Part shown: piece by piece, positions 22,893 through 34,844 of the stretch
How the letters are laid out: the number at the start of each line of letters is the position of its first letter
Numbering within the stretch: position 1 is the stretch's first letter
Program-made: the position numbers and the translations under genes
The notes under the pieces: generated by a model
Seen by the model: the letters and a program-made list of their open reading frames with translations, nothing else
Databases searched by the model: none
Told to the model about the DNA's origin: nothing
Source: Tetragonia tetragonoides
Taxonomy: Eukaryota; Streptophyta; Magnoliopsida; Caryophyllales; Aizoaceae
Direction of reading: 5' to 3'
DNA: 64,000 nucleotides
Assembly (NCBI GenBank): GCA_038025085.1
Contig: CM076154.1
Span: forward strand, 34,204,501-34,268,500

Positions 22893-22927
22893 TTTCGTTT
22901 AATACCAAAAATCCTGATTGACTAGTT

Positions 22928-24264
22928 TAAATCTCTAATAGTACTCTAGAATTGATAATAATAATAAAAAAGCTACCCTCACTTACACATATTTGGGTGT
23001 TTGGGACAAAGGTCAAGTCTTTTTTGCCATGTTTTCGTATTATTTCACTTGTTGTAATAATATTTTTCAATTGTTATAGAAACACGATTTATGGAAATTT
23101 GTTATCACAGTTGCCTGGATCTCGAAAATTTATGTAGATTAATGAAAAGGAAAATTTACAGGGAAACTCCTACTAAAATTCACTTTTTGCTCAGAACGCC
23201 TAATAAAAGCTTCTTTTTTTTTTCCCCCACTCAAAAACACGTACTAAACTCAAAACCGCCAAATATAAACAACAAGGGTCATTTTGCGGTAAAAAAAGTA
23301 GACAAATCTTCCTGTTTTGCCCTCACAAGAAGAAATTTTATTATATTTGGTTTGCTCTTTATATTTTAGTTTGAATTACTATTTTCCTTTGCCCACTAAA
23401 ACATGAAACCCCCAAATCTTGCCACCAATTTTCCCAGTCCTATTACCACCACCACAAATCTCAACAACACGATTATACCACTCCTCATTCCTCACCCCAT
23501 CACCATCAACCACCGATCTTTTCGGCAAAATAGCAATTGATTCTCTTGGCGATTATGTATCCGAGGAGTCGCAAGATGAGAGAACAATTGGTAAGGGTTT
23601 GTAAAGTTGCGGTTCACCAAATAGAAGAGCAATAAAGCAAATTGGCTTATTCTACTCAGATCGTGGTTCTTGATTTCTTCTGATACACGATTTTTGTAAC
23701 TCTCACCATTGTTATGCCGGTTTTGATTCGATAAAACATAGTAAAAATAATAAAAAGATATCTACTGAGAATGAATTTCTTTAATTACTAATATTCCTAC
23801 CTTTAGTAATTAAAGAAATTCATGCTCACTATATATCTTTTAATATACACCAACTTTATTCTTAAATATTGAATGAAAACCCTAGGGATATATTAATAAA
23901 ATTTGTTTAGAAAGCAAATTTGGTTTTTCAGTCAACCGAGTTCCCAATAACCGTGACCCAAAACCAAAATAAAAATGTATTCGATTAATCGAATTATTGA
24001 TGCGATTTTTCAATTTTACGGATCGGTTTTTCGGTTACAATTTCTTTGGACACCCTAATCCCTAATGCCTCCCCCCTCCCTTTTTCTTTACTACGTAGGC
24101 CAAGGCCCAGTACAATCGAAGCCCTGATGCTTGAGAGCAGTGTAGTCCATTATTTCATCTCAACCTCGATCCATAAATCTCTTTTCATTTCAACTTCCAA
24201 AGTTCCAACCAAATTCTCATCTAGAATACAGTGACTAAATCCGTCACCGGTGAAACATAGAATA
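22928..24264. other. Intergenic DNA upstream of the 24.3-kb gene
   Basis: A 61-codon open frame at 23419-23604 has no family features and no homology I recognise. A local inverted repeat (GAATTTCTTTAATTACTA and its complement) lies at about 23770-23822. The promoter of the next gene should lie in the last few hundred bases, but I cannot place a convincing TATA box. Confidence 0.45.
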
Positions 24265-24269
24265 CAGTG

Positions 24270-24275
<6 letters not shown>

Positions 24276-24312
<37 letters not shown>
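24276..24312 (+). repeat. (GA)n microsatellite in a 5' leader
   Basis: An uninterrupted GA dinucleotide run ends three bases before the proposed start codon of the downstream gene. Translating through it would give an Arg-Glu repeat from an upstream ATG at 24267, which argues that it is leader rather than coding. Confidence 0.85.
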
Positions 24313-24314
<2 letters not shown>

Positions 24315-24315
<1 letters not shown>

Positions 24316-27300
24316 TGGACATAAAAGCAATGGCAAAATCGAAGAGATCACACACTAGACACAACCAACCCAGAAAACCCAAACCCCCTAATTCATCATC
24401 ATCAACACCATCTTCATCTTCTACTGTTACTTCAACTCAAAACCCATCAGACCCAAAAGGGTCCAAAAAACAAGGAGAGAGAAAGAGAGTGAACCAACCA
24501 CCTTCACTTCCTTCAAATTGGGACCGTTATGAAGATGAAGAAGGTGAAGAAGAAGATGGGGGTGAGCTGCCAATTGAGTTGGGTTCTTCTGGTGATGTTA
24601 AACCAAAGAGTAAAGGGGGTGATTTTAGAGAGTTGATTGCTCAAGCTAAAGAGTCTAAGTCGAGTTATTCTCGTCCTTCTTTTGATGATACTTTGCCTGG
24701 TACTCACTCTTACTCTCTCATTGTAAAGTTTAAGAAATTTTGATTTTGGTTTTTCTAATACTTGGTAAAATTAGATGTGAAATGTTGATTTTTTGGCTTA
24801 TAAGTTTTTTTATAGATTAAAATTATTGCAGAGTGAGTGGAGTACACTAGAAAATATGATAAAGAGGAGGGTAGTTAAGCAATAGATTAGTTTTTGGGTA
24901 TGAAGAAATTCAAAAGAGGAGTTGTGATTACTGGGAAATATCTAATTTTGTAGGTTGCAATTCTTATGAAAGTTCCAACTTGTATACTGCCAAGCAAGCT
25001 TCAGAATATGGGGCATTTCTGAGGAAACTTATATGGGACGTTGAAGTGTAATGTTCTTTTATATGAATTTAATGCCAGTCTGAACCAAGTAAGGAGAATC
25101 CAGTACCTCCAAATTGGCAGCTAATTCCCAGGTTCAATGCTTGTACATTATGTTGCTCTTATGAGTGATGAACATGAAGTTGATTACTGTAGGTTAGTTG
25201 TAGGAATGATGTCTGTAAGTGAAACTCTACTTCACTTGCATGTCTAAGCCGATCGAGGAGAATGAAATTAATGTCCTTTTGGATATGTTGATGTTTGTTT
25301 TGAGCATTTCTTGTAGCTCTTTTTTGTTTTCCTCCGCTTTAATATTATGTAAGCCTTAAGTTAAATGGTTTGCGGGCAGGGTTTCTTTAGTTGCCCTCCT
25401 GTATAGGATTTGCACCGAGCCTTCTCTTGTTATGTGATAATATTACTCACTTTAACAACATTGTTCAGTGTGAATCCGATTGTTAGAGGGGTTTGAGGAA
25501 GTCAAGATTTGTGTTACCTTAACTTTGGTGAATCAGAGGATTGTCTCTGAACCTTGTTATATGACTCTCCAACTTAAATTCTTGCCATTATGGGAATCCC
25601 AACATCTTGTTTGTAGTTTGGATAGATTACAGTTCTGAATTCTCTTATTGTTGTGTGATACCAATCTATTATCTATTTTACCAGTAAGTTGGTTAATTGG
25701 AACTATCCTGCTCTTCCTTATTCCTTTGGGTAAAATTTTTGTTTTACTTGGTAGTTTTGATATTTCTTTTCTGTTTGTTTAGATAACATGGGTATCCAAG
25801 CTTTGCTTGACTAATCCCAAGGGCCCTGAAGTTAACGACCAGGAAAACCTCCAGTGGCCCCGAGCGGACTCGAACTTGGAACCTCTGGAATAGATCTCAC
25901 AGATCTTACCAACTGAGCTAACCCCTCATGTGGGGTTTGAAGTTTTGATATTTTAGCTGTATGTGGAACTAATATGCCTGGATGTGCTCCTATGGTGATG
26001 TTAAACTTAGCTCTTTCTAGATTTGTATCAGGGATTGGGCCCTATGCTTGCTGTTAGAGGCGAAAATGTTCTTTCATGGAATGGACCAGATGATTTTCTT
26101 GCAGATGATGAAGCAACTACCAGTCAGGAGGTATTGTAATCTTATCATTTACTCAAGAGCTTTCAATGAAACCAAAGTATAATATATCCTCTAACTTAGG
26201 AGAAGCTGGAATGATAAACGCAATGTTTTTAATTCATGAATTTTATTAAGATTATTGGCCCCTGATTCTGACTGCATTGTATGTTTTTGGGTTAAGGAAG
26301 TTGATTCTGAACTTGCTCTTCTATTTCTACTTATTACTTGACCCATTTGAATTTCAAGTGGAGTTTTCGATGTAGAACTGTTTCCTTGGTCAATCGGATA
26401 AGATGTGCCAACCTGCATCACTAGTTTTTTTTGGGATGGAATTCCTGCTAATTGATGTAAAATTAAATGCTGTTGGACAATTTCTGTTACAGTAGCTACT
26501 TTCTCTGCTTCAGTTCTCTTCTACATATGTCTTCATTCATATATTGATGCTTAATATTGGCTTGTCAAGTTTGTATCTAATATGAGATCCATCAGATTAG
26601 AACTTGGAAGACTGCAGATATTATTTATAGATACAGAATAGCACTTTGGCACTATTTTCCCATAAATTTAAGCTCAACTTAGGAAACAAAGGGAAAAAGA
26701 AGAACAAAATAACCCACTGTGGACCCTGCCTCTGCCAGGGTCTAGTTGAGGTTTGTTTCATACTTTCATGACTTGGCTCCTGTCCTGGAATATCATCTTA
26801 CAAACGTTCTGTACCTTATAAGAATTAAGTCATCCAAACACAATTCTGAAGAAAGAAAGAAGTTCAAAATTAGTTGGATTTAGGCTAACAACTACCATCT
26901 CTCCTCAATGTAAGCCTGATTGAAGGTGGTGAGAATGAGGCTGTAGGCCATTGTTGTAATGAGAAAAAGTTATTTTTCTAGTGTCAATTCATATGAAGTA
27001 TAGAAAATGGGGCAGAAAGGGGCAGGGGAGATGAACAAAAAGCAAACACAACTAAACTAGTGATTTTAGGGTATTTAACTCAACCTTTCTATTCATGAAA
27101 TTGTATATTGCTCTTTTTGACCAAATTGGTTGAATTAGCTGGGTTTGATCCCACTAACAATCCTAGTCAATCAGGTTATTGTCGAAAATATGGTGTTCAA
27201 AACCCAACTTTTCAGGGTAAATTTTTTAGATTGGGACTATTTTTGACAGGTTTAAACGTACCTAACCTGTTTCAAGAACAGGTGCTTTACCTTGCAGCGT

Positions 27301-30300
27301 GATGTTATTTTGCTAAAGTTGAAATAGATTTCATTACTGCACCTCCCAGATTGAACTTTTGCTTCAAGCAGGGTATTTCAAGTCAAGATCCCAGCTCTAT
27401 TTGTATCTGATGCTTACAGTGTCTTTTATGGTTCATCATCCCTCCCTTTTCTTGCTGATTTCTTTGTCTCCATAAGAAAAAGTGATTTTGTTAAAGAAAA
27501 AAAGAGAACATATAGAGTAGTAGAGATGAGAAGCTCTTTCTTTCGAACAAAAATGATTGGACTTATATTGAACAAGAGTATATAGTAAATGCAACAGAAT
27601 TCTTCCCTTAGAAGAAGCCATTAGCAAGCATCCGCACCAGCTGTGGACCCTATGGTCTTCACAATTCACAGTCATTACCTTCCTTCCCGTAGACCTTCCA
27701 AGTACTTTAATGGCTAGGATTAACATTCTGTTATAATTTAAACTGGTTTGTGACAAGCTAGACTATGACATGAGAGGTTTTGTCATGTCATAGTTTCAGA
27801 ATTTCACATCAGCTACGAGCTCGGTCGATAGCCTATGATCTTGAAGAAGTTAAGACAGGTTTTACTGATATCAATATGCTATATTTCACACAATATTTTG
27901 TTGCCCTCTGCCAGCGATAGGATTCCACTCTGGGCATTGCTGTATTTTGTTGTCCTTTTACATTTTGGCAAAGTTGCGATGGAGCTGCTTTCATCTCTCT
28001 ACAGCGTAAAACGTTATAGTCTGTTGACTGAATAATTTTATGGTCATCTGATTGTGAGATGAGAAACATATGAACCTTCTAAATAGTTGTCAGAAACCAC
28101 TTTGTAAAAGAAATTTTCAAATATGGCCATAGTTACAGTAGTTAATTCTGCACTATAAGGTGCGTAATTAGCATCAGTTCCCATGTTTGGACTTTTGACT
28201 TTTTCGTCATTGTTCTGTTGCTTTTGCATTGCATTCATGCGCAGAGTGTTAGGCAAAGATAAGATGCGGAAAATATCTAGTTGTTGATGACAGGGCAACA
28301 ATATGCCTTTGTCCTTTTTATCTTATTTGTTGTTTCATTGAAGTTTGCTTTGTTTGCATTAATTAATAGTTTGCATGTTGTTGTCAGATCCAATTGGGAT
28401 ATGTTTGTGTTATGGGTGAAAAAGTAACCTCTACAATCCATTCATGCTATAAGTAATAGAGTTGGGCTTATGTCAATGAGCAAGAAATCACAAAATTCTT
28501 CTGCTAGTAGTTTTAAGCAGATCAAGGCATGGGAGGTGAAAATAATAAGTTATATGAATGTAAATATGACTTTCGTATGATCGTATATAGTATGCATTGA
28601 TATGTTTTGAGGAGGCTCTTCAAATACAGGCCAAAGAAATGAATGAATGGTATATACTAGCTTTGCATTGGATATCTATGTTTCTCCTTTGTTCTTCTTG
28701 AATTATTGGTTGGCTACTGATCGTAACTGTCTCCTTTCTTTCGTGTCTTTCAGTTAGTGTTCTAAATGATTCATTGTTGAACAAATAAATGATTCCATTT
28801 GGTTTATAGCTGTATATCTAATTCACTTATTATTAATTTATTATTGTAGGTACCTTTTTTGAGCCTAGATCTGCAGGCACTTGCAGAGGAGCTTGGGAAA
28901 GTAGATTTAGCCTCAAGACTCTTCATCGAACCCGATTTATTGCCTCCAGAGTTGGTTAGTATTGCTATTTGTTTGCTTTTTTATTCCTGGGTTGCCTTTT
29001 ACGAAGCTCTTATTCAAGTAGTCCCTGAGTTGTGATCACTTTAACACGGTTGGGTGTTCCATGGAAATTCTCTTGTCCATTTTTCTTATTACTCTATATC
29101 CAGCTTAGAAATTCCCCAAGAGAGGGACACGTGTAATTATGGACACTGAACAAGAAGACCATACATTTAAATGTAAATGGCTTCTGATATATGTTGGCAT
29201 GCATCAGGTGCTACTTTTGATACACATATCCTGGTTTTTGACTTAGATAACCTTTGAAATTCACAAGAACAAAACTGATTAATTGTTCCGACCTCGTTTC
29301 ACACATCTAGAGTAATGTTTGTATTCCTATAACTTCTCCTTTTTTGCATTTATCGACTAGCTGTCATAAAAAACTGATAAAATGGTATATCCAAGAACTT
29401 CAGAGTGTTTCCCATGGTACATCCGAGAACTTCAGAGTGTTTTCTGCATCCATTTTGTTGTCTGGCAGAATCATATGATCTGCTGATAGTGAATTTATGA
29501 AATGAAGCATTCTGATGGTTCTGATCATTGAGTAATGAAGCATTTGATATATCACAAAAACTTGTTTAAGACGGTCTTTTCAATTCTTTTGGTGAGACGA
29601 GGGTTACTTTTTATTGAAATAAGGGTCACGGATGATAATAAGTGACCCCTACATTGCTAAATAGTAACCCCATGTTTTTGTGAGTTGGTCTCATACAAGA
29701 CTTGCTGTTGATATATCTGATCGAGAAAATATGTATCCTTGTGCAATTATTATAGCTTTGAAGGTCTCAAGGTTTGGTAAATGCTAAACTTTTTTCTATA
29801 CCAGCCCTGGCCGTTATGACAGCATTCCAAATATAGCACCTTTTACTCTATGCTCACTAGTTTGTGAGAATACCAGCATATTCCTTCTCCATACTTCTTT
29901 TTTATCCTTTTTAAAAAGGTCAGTTGCCTCCTATTTGGTGAGTCTTTCTTATAGAACTTGGGAAATCCTTGCCTCCTACATGAATCCTTTCATATCTCTA
30001 GTCTGTACGTTAGGTTTTTTTCAGAAAAAGATGTGGGAAAAGTTTAGACTGGCACCAAATTAGAGACAAACTAAGGAGACATAGAAGGTTTTGAAATCTG
30101 ACACTGCTGCCTTCTAATGCCACTGCAAGAAGATCTCAGGGGATAAGTGTGTCCATGATAAGGAGGGGAAGAACTAAGAATAATTTGGAACAAACACGTA
30201 GGCATGATTTTGCATTTCTAGATCTTGTTAAGGATATGGCTCTGAAATGAAGAGTCTGAGCAACATAGCACAGCTCCATTAAAGATCAAATCATCTACTA

Positions 30301-31823
30301 TTAAGGAATTGACTCGTTCAGTTGCAGGCCGCATGCATCTAATGTGTAAGTTATCCCGGTGAACAACCCAAGATTCTCACTTTGGGAAATGGAAATTTAG
30401 TACAGTTAACTACACCTTCTTGGCTCTTCATTAGGGTGCCTCTTTATTTCCATCTGAATGTCCATCTTGCCCCTCTTTTCAGTTTCGTTTTATTTTCAAG
30501 GCTAATGTGAGAACAATGGGAACTCTGCACTTGTGTTGTTCGTGAGAAAATGCAATTGAGCAGATTGGTCCACATTTATTTTGTTTACCAGATTCAATTT
30601 CACGGGAGGGGGCCCATGACATTCTTGGAGGAATCTCCTCATGCATGATCTTATATGTCTAGTTTACTAATCTTCCTTTCCCAGTTTAGTACCATTGACA
30701 GTTGATTAAGTTTACAATCGGACATGAATACATCAGCTTTTTGTCCTGTTCCCTCGTGCTTTGCAAACCTTGTCTTCAACCGATCCTCTTGTTGTATTTT
30801 GTTGCCTTCCTTTCATATTCATATAATCATATCCATTTTTATTCTTTTCGCTCATAATTCCCCAACAAGCTCTTGCACACTTCCAAGATATTGCTGACAT
30901 GTAACACATCAGGGAATTCAGAATTTCTCTAGGATATCATTGAAACACACAAATTCTTGTTTTAACTTTAAGCCTGTACACTTCCCAGTATTCAGTGGGG
31001 ATTGGGGAAGCCAATTTTTAGGTTATTTCTTCTGCTGTAGCGAATGCTGGTAATATACGAATTGTAACCTAATTATTATGCTCTGACATTGCAGCGTGCC
31101 CTTGAAGACAATGAGGCTGGTAATCAGGTGCCCTGCCAGAAACCGGAAAAGCAGAATAAAGCAGCAGGTGCTGAAACTTTTGATGAATTGCTCTCTTTAT
31201 TTTTGGCTGCGGAACAAGAGGCCGAGAGAAAGAATGACAAGAATAAAGAAGGTGATCCATCCTCATCAGATGTTACCATCAGTGGTAATGCAGAAGCAGC
31301 TTCTGCAGCAGATGTGGCAGTAATCAAATCAGATGACTTAGGATTTCTGGATGCTAGAAAAGAATCTTTAAATAGTCATGTTACTGAGCAAGATTCTGGA
31401 CCGTCTTCTGGATTTGAGGCAGCGGCTGCGGAAGCAGAGCTTGACATGCTTCTGGGTTCATTGAGCGAGACGAAGCTTTTCGATTCCCCTGCTACCAAAT
31501 CTGTCATTGACACTTCCATGAAACAACACGGAATTTCAGTATCAATACCGAAAGGAAATTCTGATACTCATATTGCTCCATCAGAGCATTCACTTGGCCC
31601 AACTACGCCTCCATTTCCTGCCATTAGCAGTCTTGATGATGACCTTGACGACCTGCTTGAGGAAACATCTAAGCCAAATAACAAAGATGGTCTTTTTCAA
31701 CCAATAGATGTTAAAGCTGCGCCATTCGGTCTTCCATCGTCCTCGTCCTCTTCCTCCACTACCCATCCTTCTTCCAAGTCTAGCGGTTTGGAAGATTTTG
31801 ATTCCTGGTTAGATACATTATGA
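24315..31823 (+). CDS. Conserved-looking acidic plant protein of unknown function
   Basis: The proposed exons are 24315-24699, 26021-26130, 28850-28954 and 31095-31823, giving 442 aa with all frames joining and GT-AG borders. The N-terminus is basic and Ser/Thr/Pro-rich (SKRSHTRHNQPRKPKPP), followed by an acidic run and the segment DFRELIAQAKESKSSYSRPSFDD. Exons 2 and 3 encode LYQGLGPMLAVRGENVLSW, then PFLSLDLQALAEELGKVDL and RLFIEPDLLPPEL, which look like the constrained core. The last exon is acidic with a Ser run and ends LEDFDSWLDTL. There is no signal peptide or membrane span. I do not recognise the family and give no function. Start choice: ATG 24315 is preferred over the upstream ATG at 24267, which runs through the GA repeat. 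Met6 (24330) is also possible. Confidence 0.75.
25766..25940 (-). mobile_element. tRNA-derived SINE in intron 1 of the 24.3-kb gene
   Basis: On the minus strand it starts GAGGGGTTAGCTCAGTTGG (an almost tRNA-perfect A box) and has the B-box-like GTTCGAGTCC about 45 bp later. A family 3' body follows (CTTCAGGGCCCTTGGG, AAGCTTGGATACCCATG) with a degenerate A-rich tail. A 13-bp target duplication, AGTTTTGATATTT, lies at 25753-25765 and 25941-25953. The acceptor-stem halves do not pair, so it is not a working tRNA gene. Confidence 0.85.
26131..28849 (+). other. Intron 2 of the 24.3-kb gene
   Basis: This is a long intron with short open frames that show no family features. I see no element with clear ends. 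Confidence 0.5.
28955..31094 (+). other. Intron 3 of the 24.3-kb gene
   Basis: It holds the MITE at 29554-29707. At about 29373-29445 there is a local direct repeat around CATCCGAGAACTTCAGAGTGTTT. Nothing else is recognised. Confidence 0.5.
29554..29707. mobile_element. MITE with AAGACGGTC-type ends (Mutator-like)
   Basis: The left end reads ACAAAAACTTGTTTAAGACGG. The right end, on the minus strand, reads CAGCAAGTCTTGTATGAGACC. A perfect 10-bp direct repeat, TTGATATATC, flanks it at 29544-29553 and 29708-29717. The body carries GGGTTACTTTT and AAGTGACCC arms that can fold back. The 9-10 bp duplication suggests a Mutator-like origin. Relatives lie at 33160, 34148, 34845, 45505 and 47975. Confidence 0.72.
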
Positions 31824-32346
31824 TCTGATTGGTTTTTATTTCCTTTCTGTATTCTAGATATCAACTGTACATTTTGATCTTATTGTACCATATTCCCTCC
31901 AAAATTTCCATAAAAATCAAGTTAAACACACAGGCATTGTTTTGATGGGCTCATTTTAGTCACAATATTGCTTTTGTACTTCTTACACAGCTAGGAACAT
32001 TCAAAATAGGCATTTCAATGCAGTGTCACATCTTTGTTCTGATATGACTATCTGGGTGTGATTTTCTCCCTTGTATTTTCCTGGAAAATTGCATATATAG
32101 TTAAAAATAACTGATTTTACTATTCTGGTTGATATTGTTGAATTTTAGTTCCATTCTGCAGGTTTCAGTTGATATAAAAATCCCAAATAGCTTCCCAAGT
32201 CCACATAAATCTGCTTATCAGGTACACTTGAGATTCAAATTTCAAAAATCAATAAAAGGATGATATTAACTGCAAATTAAATAAAAAATACCCCTTTTTC
32301 CCACAAATCAAAAAGGGGAAAAAAAAGAGGTTTAAAATTCATCTGT
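31824..32346. other. Space between the 24.3-kb gene and the glutaredoxin
   Basis: The two genes converge here, so this stretch should hold both 3' UTRs and polyadenylation signals. No repeat or further gene is seen. Confidence 0.55.
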
Positions 32347-32776
32347 TCAGAGCCACAAGGCACCAGCTTGTCTAAGAATGGGAGTCAACTCTCCAGTAAT
32401 ATGAGTAGCCATAACCCTCTCCAACCCTCCAAACCACCGGCCACCAATAAACACCGTTGGAAAGTTCATTCCACAACCACCACTAGGGCCAATTTTGTCG
32501 AGTTCATCGACAACAGATTGTTCGTCTCTCTCGTCAACTTCATACACAGCTGGATTAACTCCCAAGGCCTAAGAGCAAACGTCTCACAACATGAGTCCTG
32601 CAACACCCACGTCTTCCAAAGACTATCACTGCATTCTCACTAACTCCGCTCTTCATATTTTCTCTCCCCTTGAGAACCGTCGGATTCGACGAGCTCGTGG
32701 GGTTGTTCAAGGATGGTGATCTAGGGAAATTTGTAGGCACTGTGTGCCATGTCTTGTAAGGAAGTGCTTGGTGCAT
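32347..32776 (-). pseudogene. CC-type glutaredoxin (GRXC9/ROXY19-like) with frameshift and altered active site
   Basis: Starting at ATG 32774-32776 (MHQALPYKTW), the frame reads SENAVIVFGRRGCC, RTHVVRRLLLGLG, then hits a stop. One base over, it continues LGVNPAVYEVDE, then SGGCGMNFPTVFIGGRWF, GLERVMATHITGEL and the terminal ALWL. The extra base lies in GGCCTTGGGAG near 32560-32570. Ignoring it, the product would be about 142 aa, normal for the family. Intact relatives carry CCMC at the active site. Here it is CCRT, which keeps the first two cysteines. Family members are glutathione-dependent oxidoreductases that bind TGA transcription factors through the C-terminal ALWL motif and act in salicylate and jasmonate signalling. 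The gene is single-exon, as is usual for the class. It is either a recent pseudogene or carries a sequence error. Confidence 0.85.
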
Positions 32777-32834
32777 TTTTAAGATGGTTTGTATGTGTGG
32801 TTGGGTTTGTAGTTGAAAAGACAAGTAGTTGAGA

Positions 32835-32850
32835 GATTTGTATATAGAGA
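32835..32850 (-). promoter_or_regulatory. Candidate TATA box of the glutaredoxin
   Basis: On the minus strand CTCTATATACAAATC lies about 60 bp before the start codon, a usual spacing for a short leader. A TTGAC (W-box core) lies upstream near 32970. The assignment is by motif and position only. Confidence 0.4.
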
Positions 32851-33159
32851 GATAGAGATATCAAATAGGTGACATCTAATCTAAGTGGATAAGTTATTAG
32901 ATGTTGTTGTTGGAATTTGAAAGTGCTTGGTACCAAATTTATATATTGAAGAGTTGTCTTGTGGGTCTTGCGTCAACGGCAGTTTAAGCATATTTTCTGC
33001 GTTACATACGATCTACACAGTATGTGATGGCTGATGTGTTATTTCGTCATCACTTGAGCCTTGAGGGGCTGCTTATTTTAGGTGGCCCATTGGTTTACCT
33101 CTCCCATTGATTAGGACACGGCTTTAGTTGGCAAAACCGACTAATCCGATCCTATCGGA

Positions 33160-33320
33160 AAAGTTTGTATACGACGGTCTTACCGATTCTTAATTTCTTA
33201 ACGTTAAATGAGAGCCACTTTTTAAAAGAAATAGGGATCATTATTTATGATAAGTGACTGTTGTAACATAAAAAAGGACCTCTACTCACAATAAAATTGA
33301 GCACGCACAATACTTGCTCA
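33160..33320. mobile_element. MITE, AAGACGGTC family
   Basis: The left end is GTTTGTATACGACGGTCTTA. The body has GAGCCACTTTTT and ATTTATGATAAGTGAC as in the 29.55-kb copy. The right end, on the minus strand, is TGAGCAAGTATTGTG. The boundaries are approximate and the target duplication is not resolved. Confidence 0.5.
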
Positions 33321-34147
33321 AACAATGTTACGAGATCTACGAGATTTTAGGCGTGACTTAAGAAATATTCGATTTCGCCTATTTATGGCAAGTTATCATA
33401 GAATTTGATATTGTTTAAGATTGTTTTCATATACTAAAAGATTTGTATAGATACCAAGGCTGTACATATATTTCGTGATAATCAATACAAAAATCATCTT
33501 TTCTGCCTCAAACTTGTCAAACAATCATAAAAGAAACAATTCAGAGTATATACTAAAGGGATAGTCATGTAAACAGATGTTTCTCAGTATCATGTGACAG
33601 TAATTATTTTTCTATTTATAATTCAATTTGGTCCCCTATCTAGATCTATACTACTGTACGATTAGTAGGAGTTTAGTTTCTTACTTTCTTAATAGGTCAC
33701 TGTGATTAGATATATACACAAGTACTCTGGAATGCAACTTGGCATAAATTCTATTACTAAACTTAGTAGTCAGCTATGTTGCTCGACCTTCTTATTTTGC
33801 CTTAAGTGTCCGTGTCGTGTATTCAACCCTCCAATATGAGTATGGATATTGAATATTCTATTTTAAATGAAAAACATGCAAAATTTTCAAATAAAATGGC
33901 CAAATTTAACATTTATGGGTAGTAGACATTCTAATTACTTGAGTTAGGTTAGATATCATATAACTGAGGCTTATATATAATACTCATCATCATTTGATTA
34001 GTGATTATGGGAGCTTTGACTAATTGCAGGCACAAAGATATACTAATCAATTCAAGTTACTAAACTTTTAATAAAGTGACGTTCTAGAACTTTCTCTTTA
34101 GTGAACATATACAAATAGTTATTTTGAATATGATTATAAAAGCTTAT

Positions 34148-34318
34148 AAACGGCATGTACAAAAATTTGTTTAAAACAATCTTATCGTAATTTTTGCTAA
34201 GACAAGGAATCTTTTATATTAAAACAAGAGTCACTATTTATAATAAGTGATCCTTATATTTCTAAATAGTAATTTTATTTTTCCGTGAGTTGCTCTCACA
34301 CCAGACTTGCTCAACGAC
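34148..34318. mobile_element. MITE, AAGACGGTC family
   Basis: The left end is TACAAAAATTTGTTTAAAAC and the right end, on the minus strand, is TTGAGCAAGTCTGGTGTGAG. The body AAACAAGAGTCACT and ATAATAAGTGATCC aligns with the copy at 29.55 kb. The boundaries are approximate. Confidence 0.55.
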
Positions 34319-34844
34319 ACATTATAAATAATCTAGAAAAAGGTGGAATTCAAACCCTTTGGAACTTTGAAGTGCTGGTGGTCTCTGGTCTTTTTTTTCT
34401 TTATCGTCCGCGTAAAGGGATATTACTGCTTTGGTCGGCATGACGAATAATAAGAGACCGTGTTTGGTTTCGATCTCTGACTTGCAAATTGGAATTATAT
34501 ATGAAGTGCATGACACATAACAGATTTTGCTGTGTGCTTATATATTATATGATGATGAGGTGATGATGATAATAATGATGCAATTTGAAAACTACACGTA
34601 CATGGAAATGTGGGTTGTTGTGGGGTATAATGTTTGTCAATGGCGTTTTGGGTTTCTACAACTTTGAAAGGGCATATGTTATCTATACCTACAAGTGGAC
34701 CAATTTCAGTGAGTTTTTTTGTTCTGTTTAAATGATAGAAATGGTGTCATAAGCAGCCAAGTAAGGAAGAAAAATGGAAACAAGTGTAGACGTGTGGTAG
34801 CGAGAAAGAGGTTGAAGTGAGTTCATGTTTCACATAAAAAGATT

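Larger units (their letters stand above)
16571..22913 (-). mobile_element. Near full-length L1-type LINE retrotransposon
   Basis: This 6343-bp insertion has its 3' poly-A tail as a T run at 16572-16592 and its 5' end beside the ORF1 start at 22892. A perfect 14-bp target duplication, CTGATTGACTAGTT, lies at 16557-16570 and 22914-22927. It encodes a gag-like ORF1 with a CCHC knuckle, and an ORF2 with endonuclease, reverse transcriptase, zf-RVT and RNase H domains. This is the domain order of plant L1-clade LINEs that carry an RNase H. Both frames are damaged, so the copy cannot be autonomous. The 5' leader is only about 21 bp, so some 5' sequence may be missing. Confidence 0.93.

Noticed and set aside
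23419..23604. 61-codon open frame with a Pro/Ser-rich start
   Set aside because: It is short, has no family features, and I found no continuation through plausible splice sites. It could be an exon fragment, but that is not supportable.
24267..24314. Upstream ATG extending the 24.3-kb gene
   Set aside because: The extension would translate a GA microsatellite into an Arg-Glu repeat, so a start at 24315 is more natural.
25870..25937. Possible tRNA gene on the minus strand (TTAGCTCAGTTGG ... GTTCGAGTCC)
   Set aside because: Boxes A and B are good, but the acceptor-stem halves do not pair, and the unit continues into a SINE body with a target duplication on both sides.
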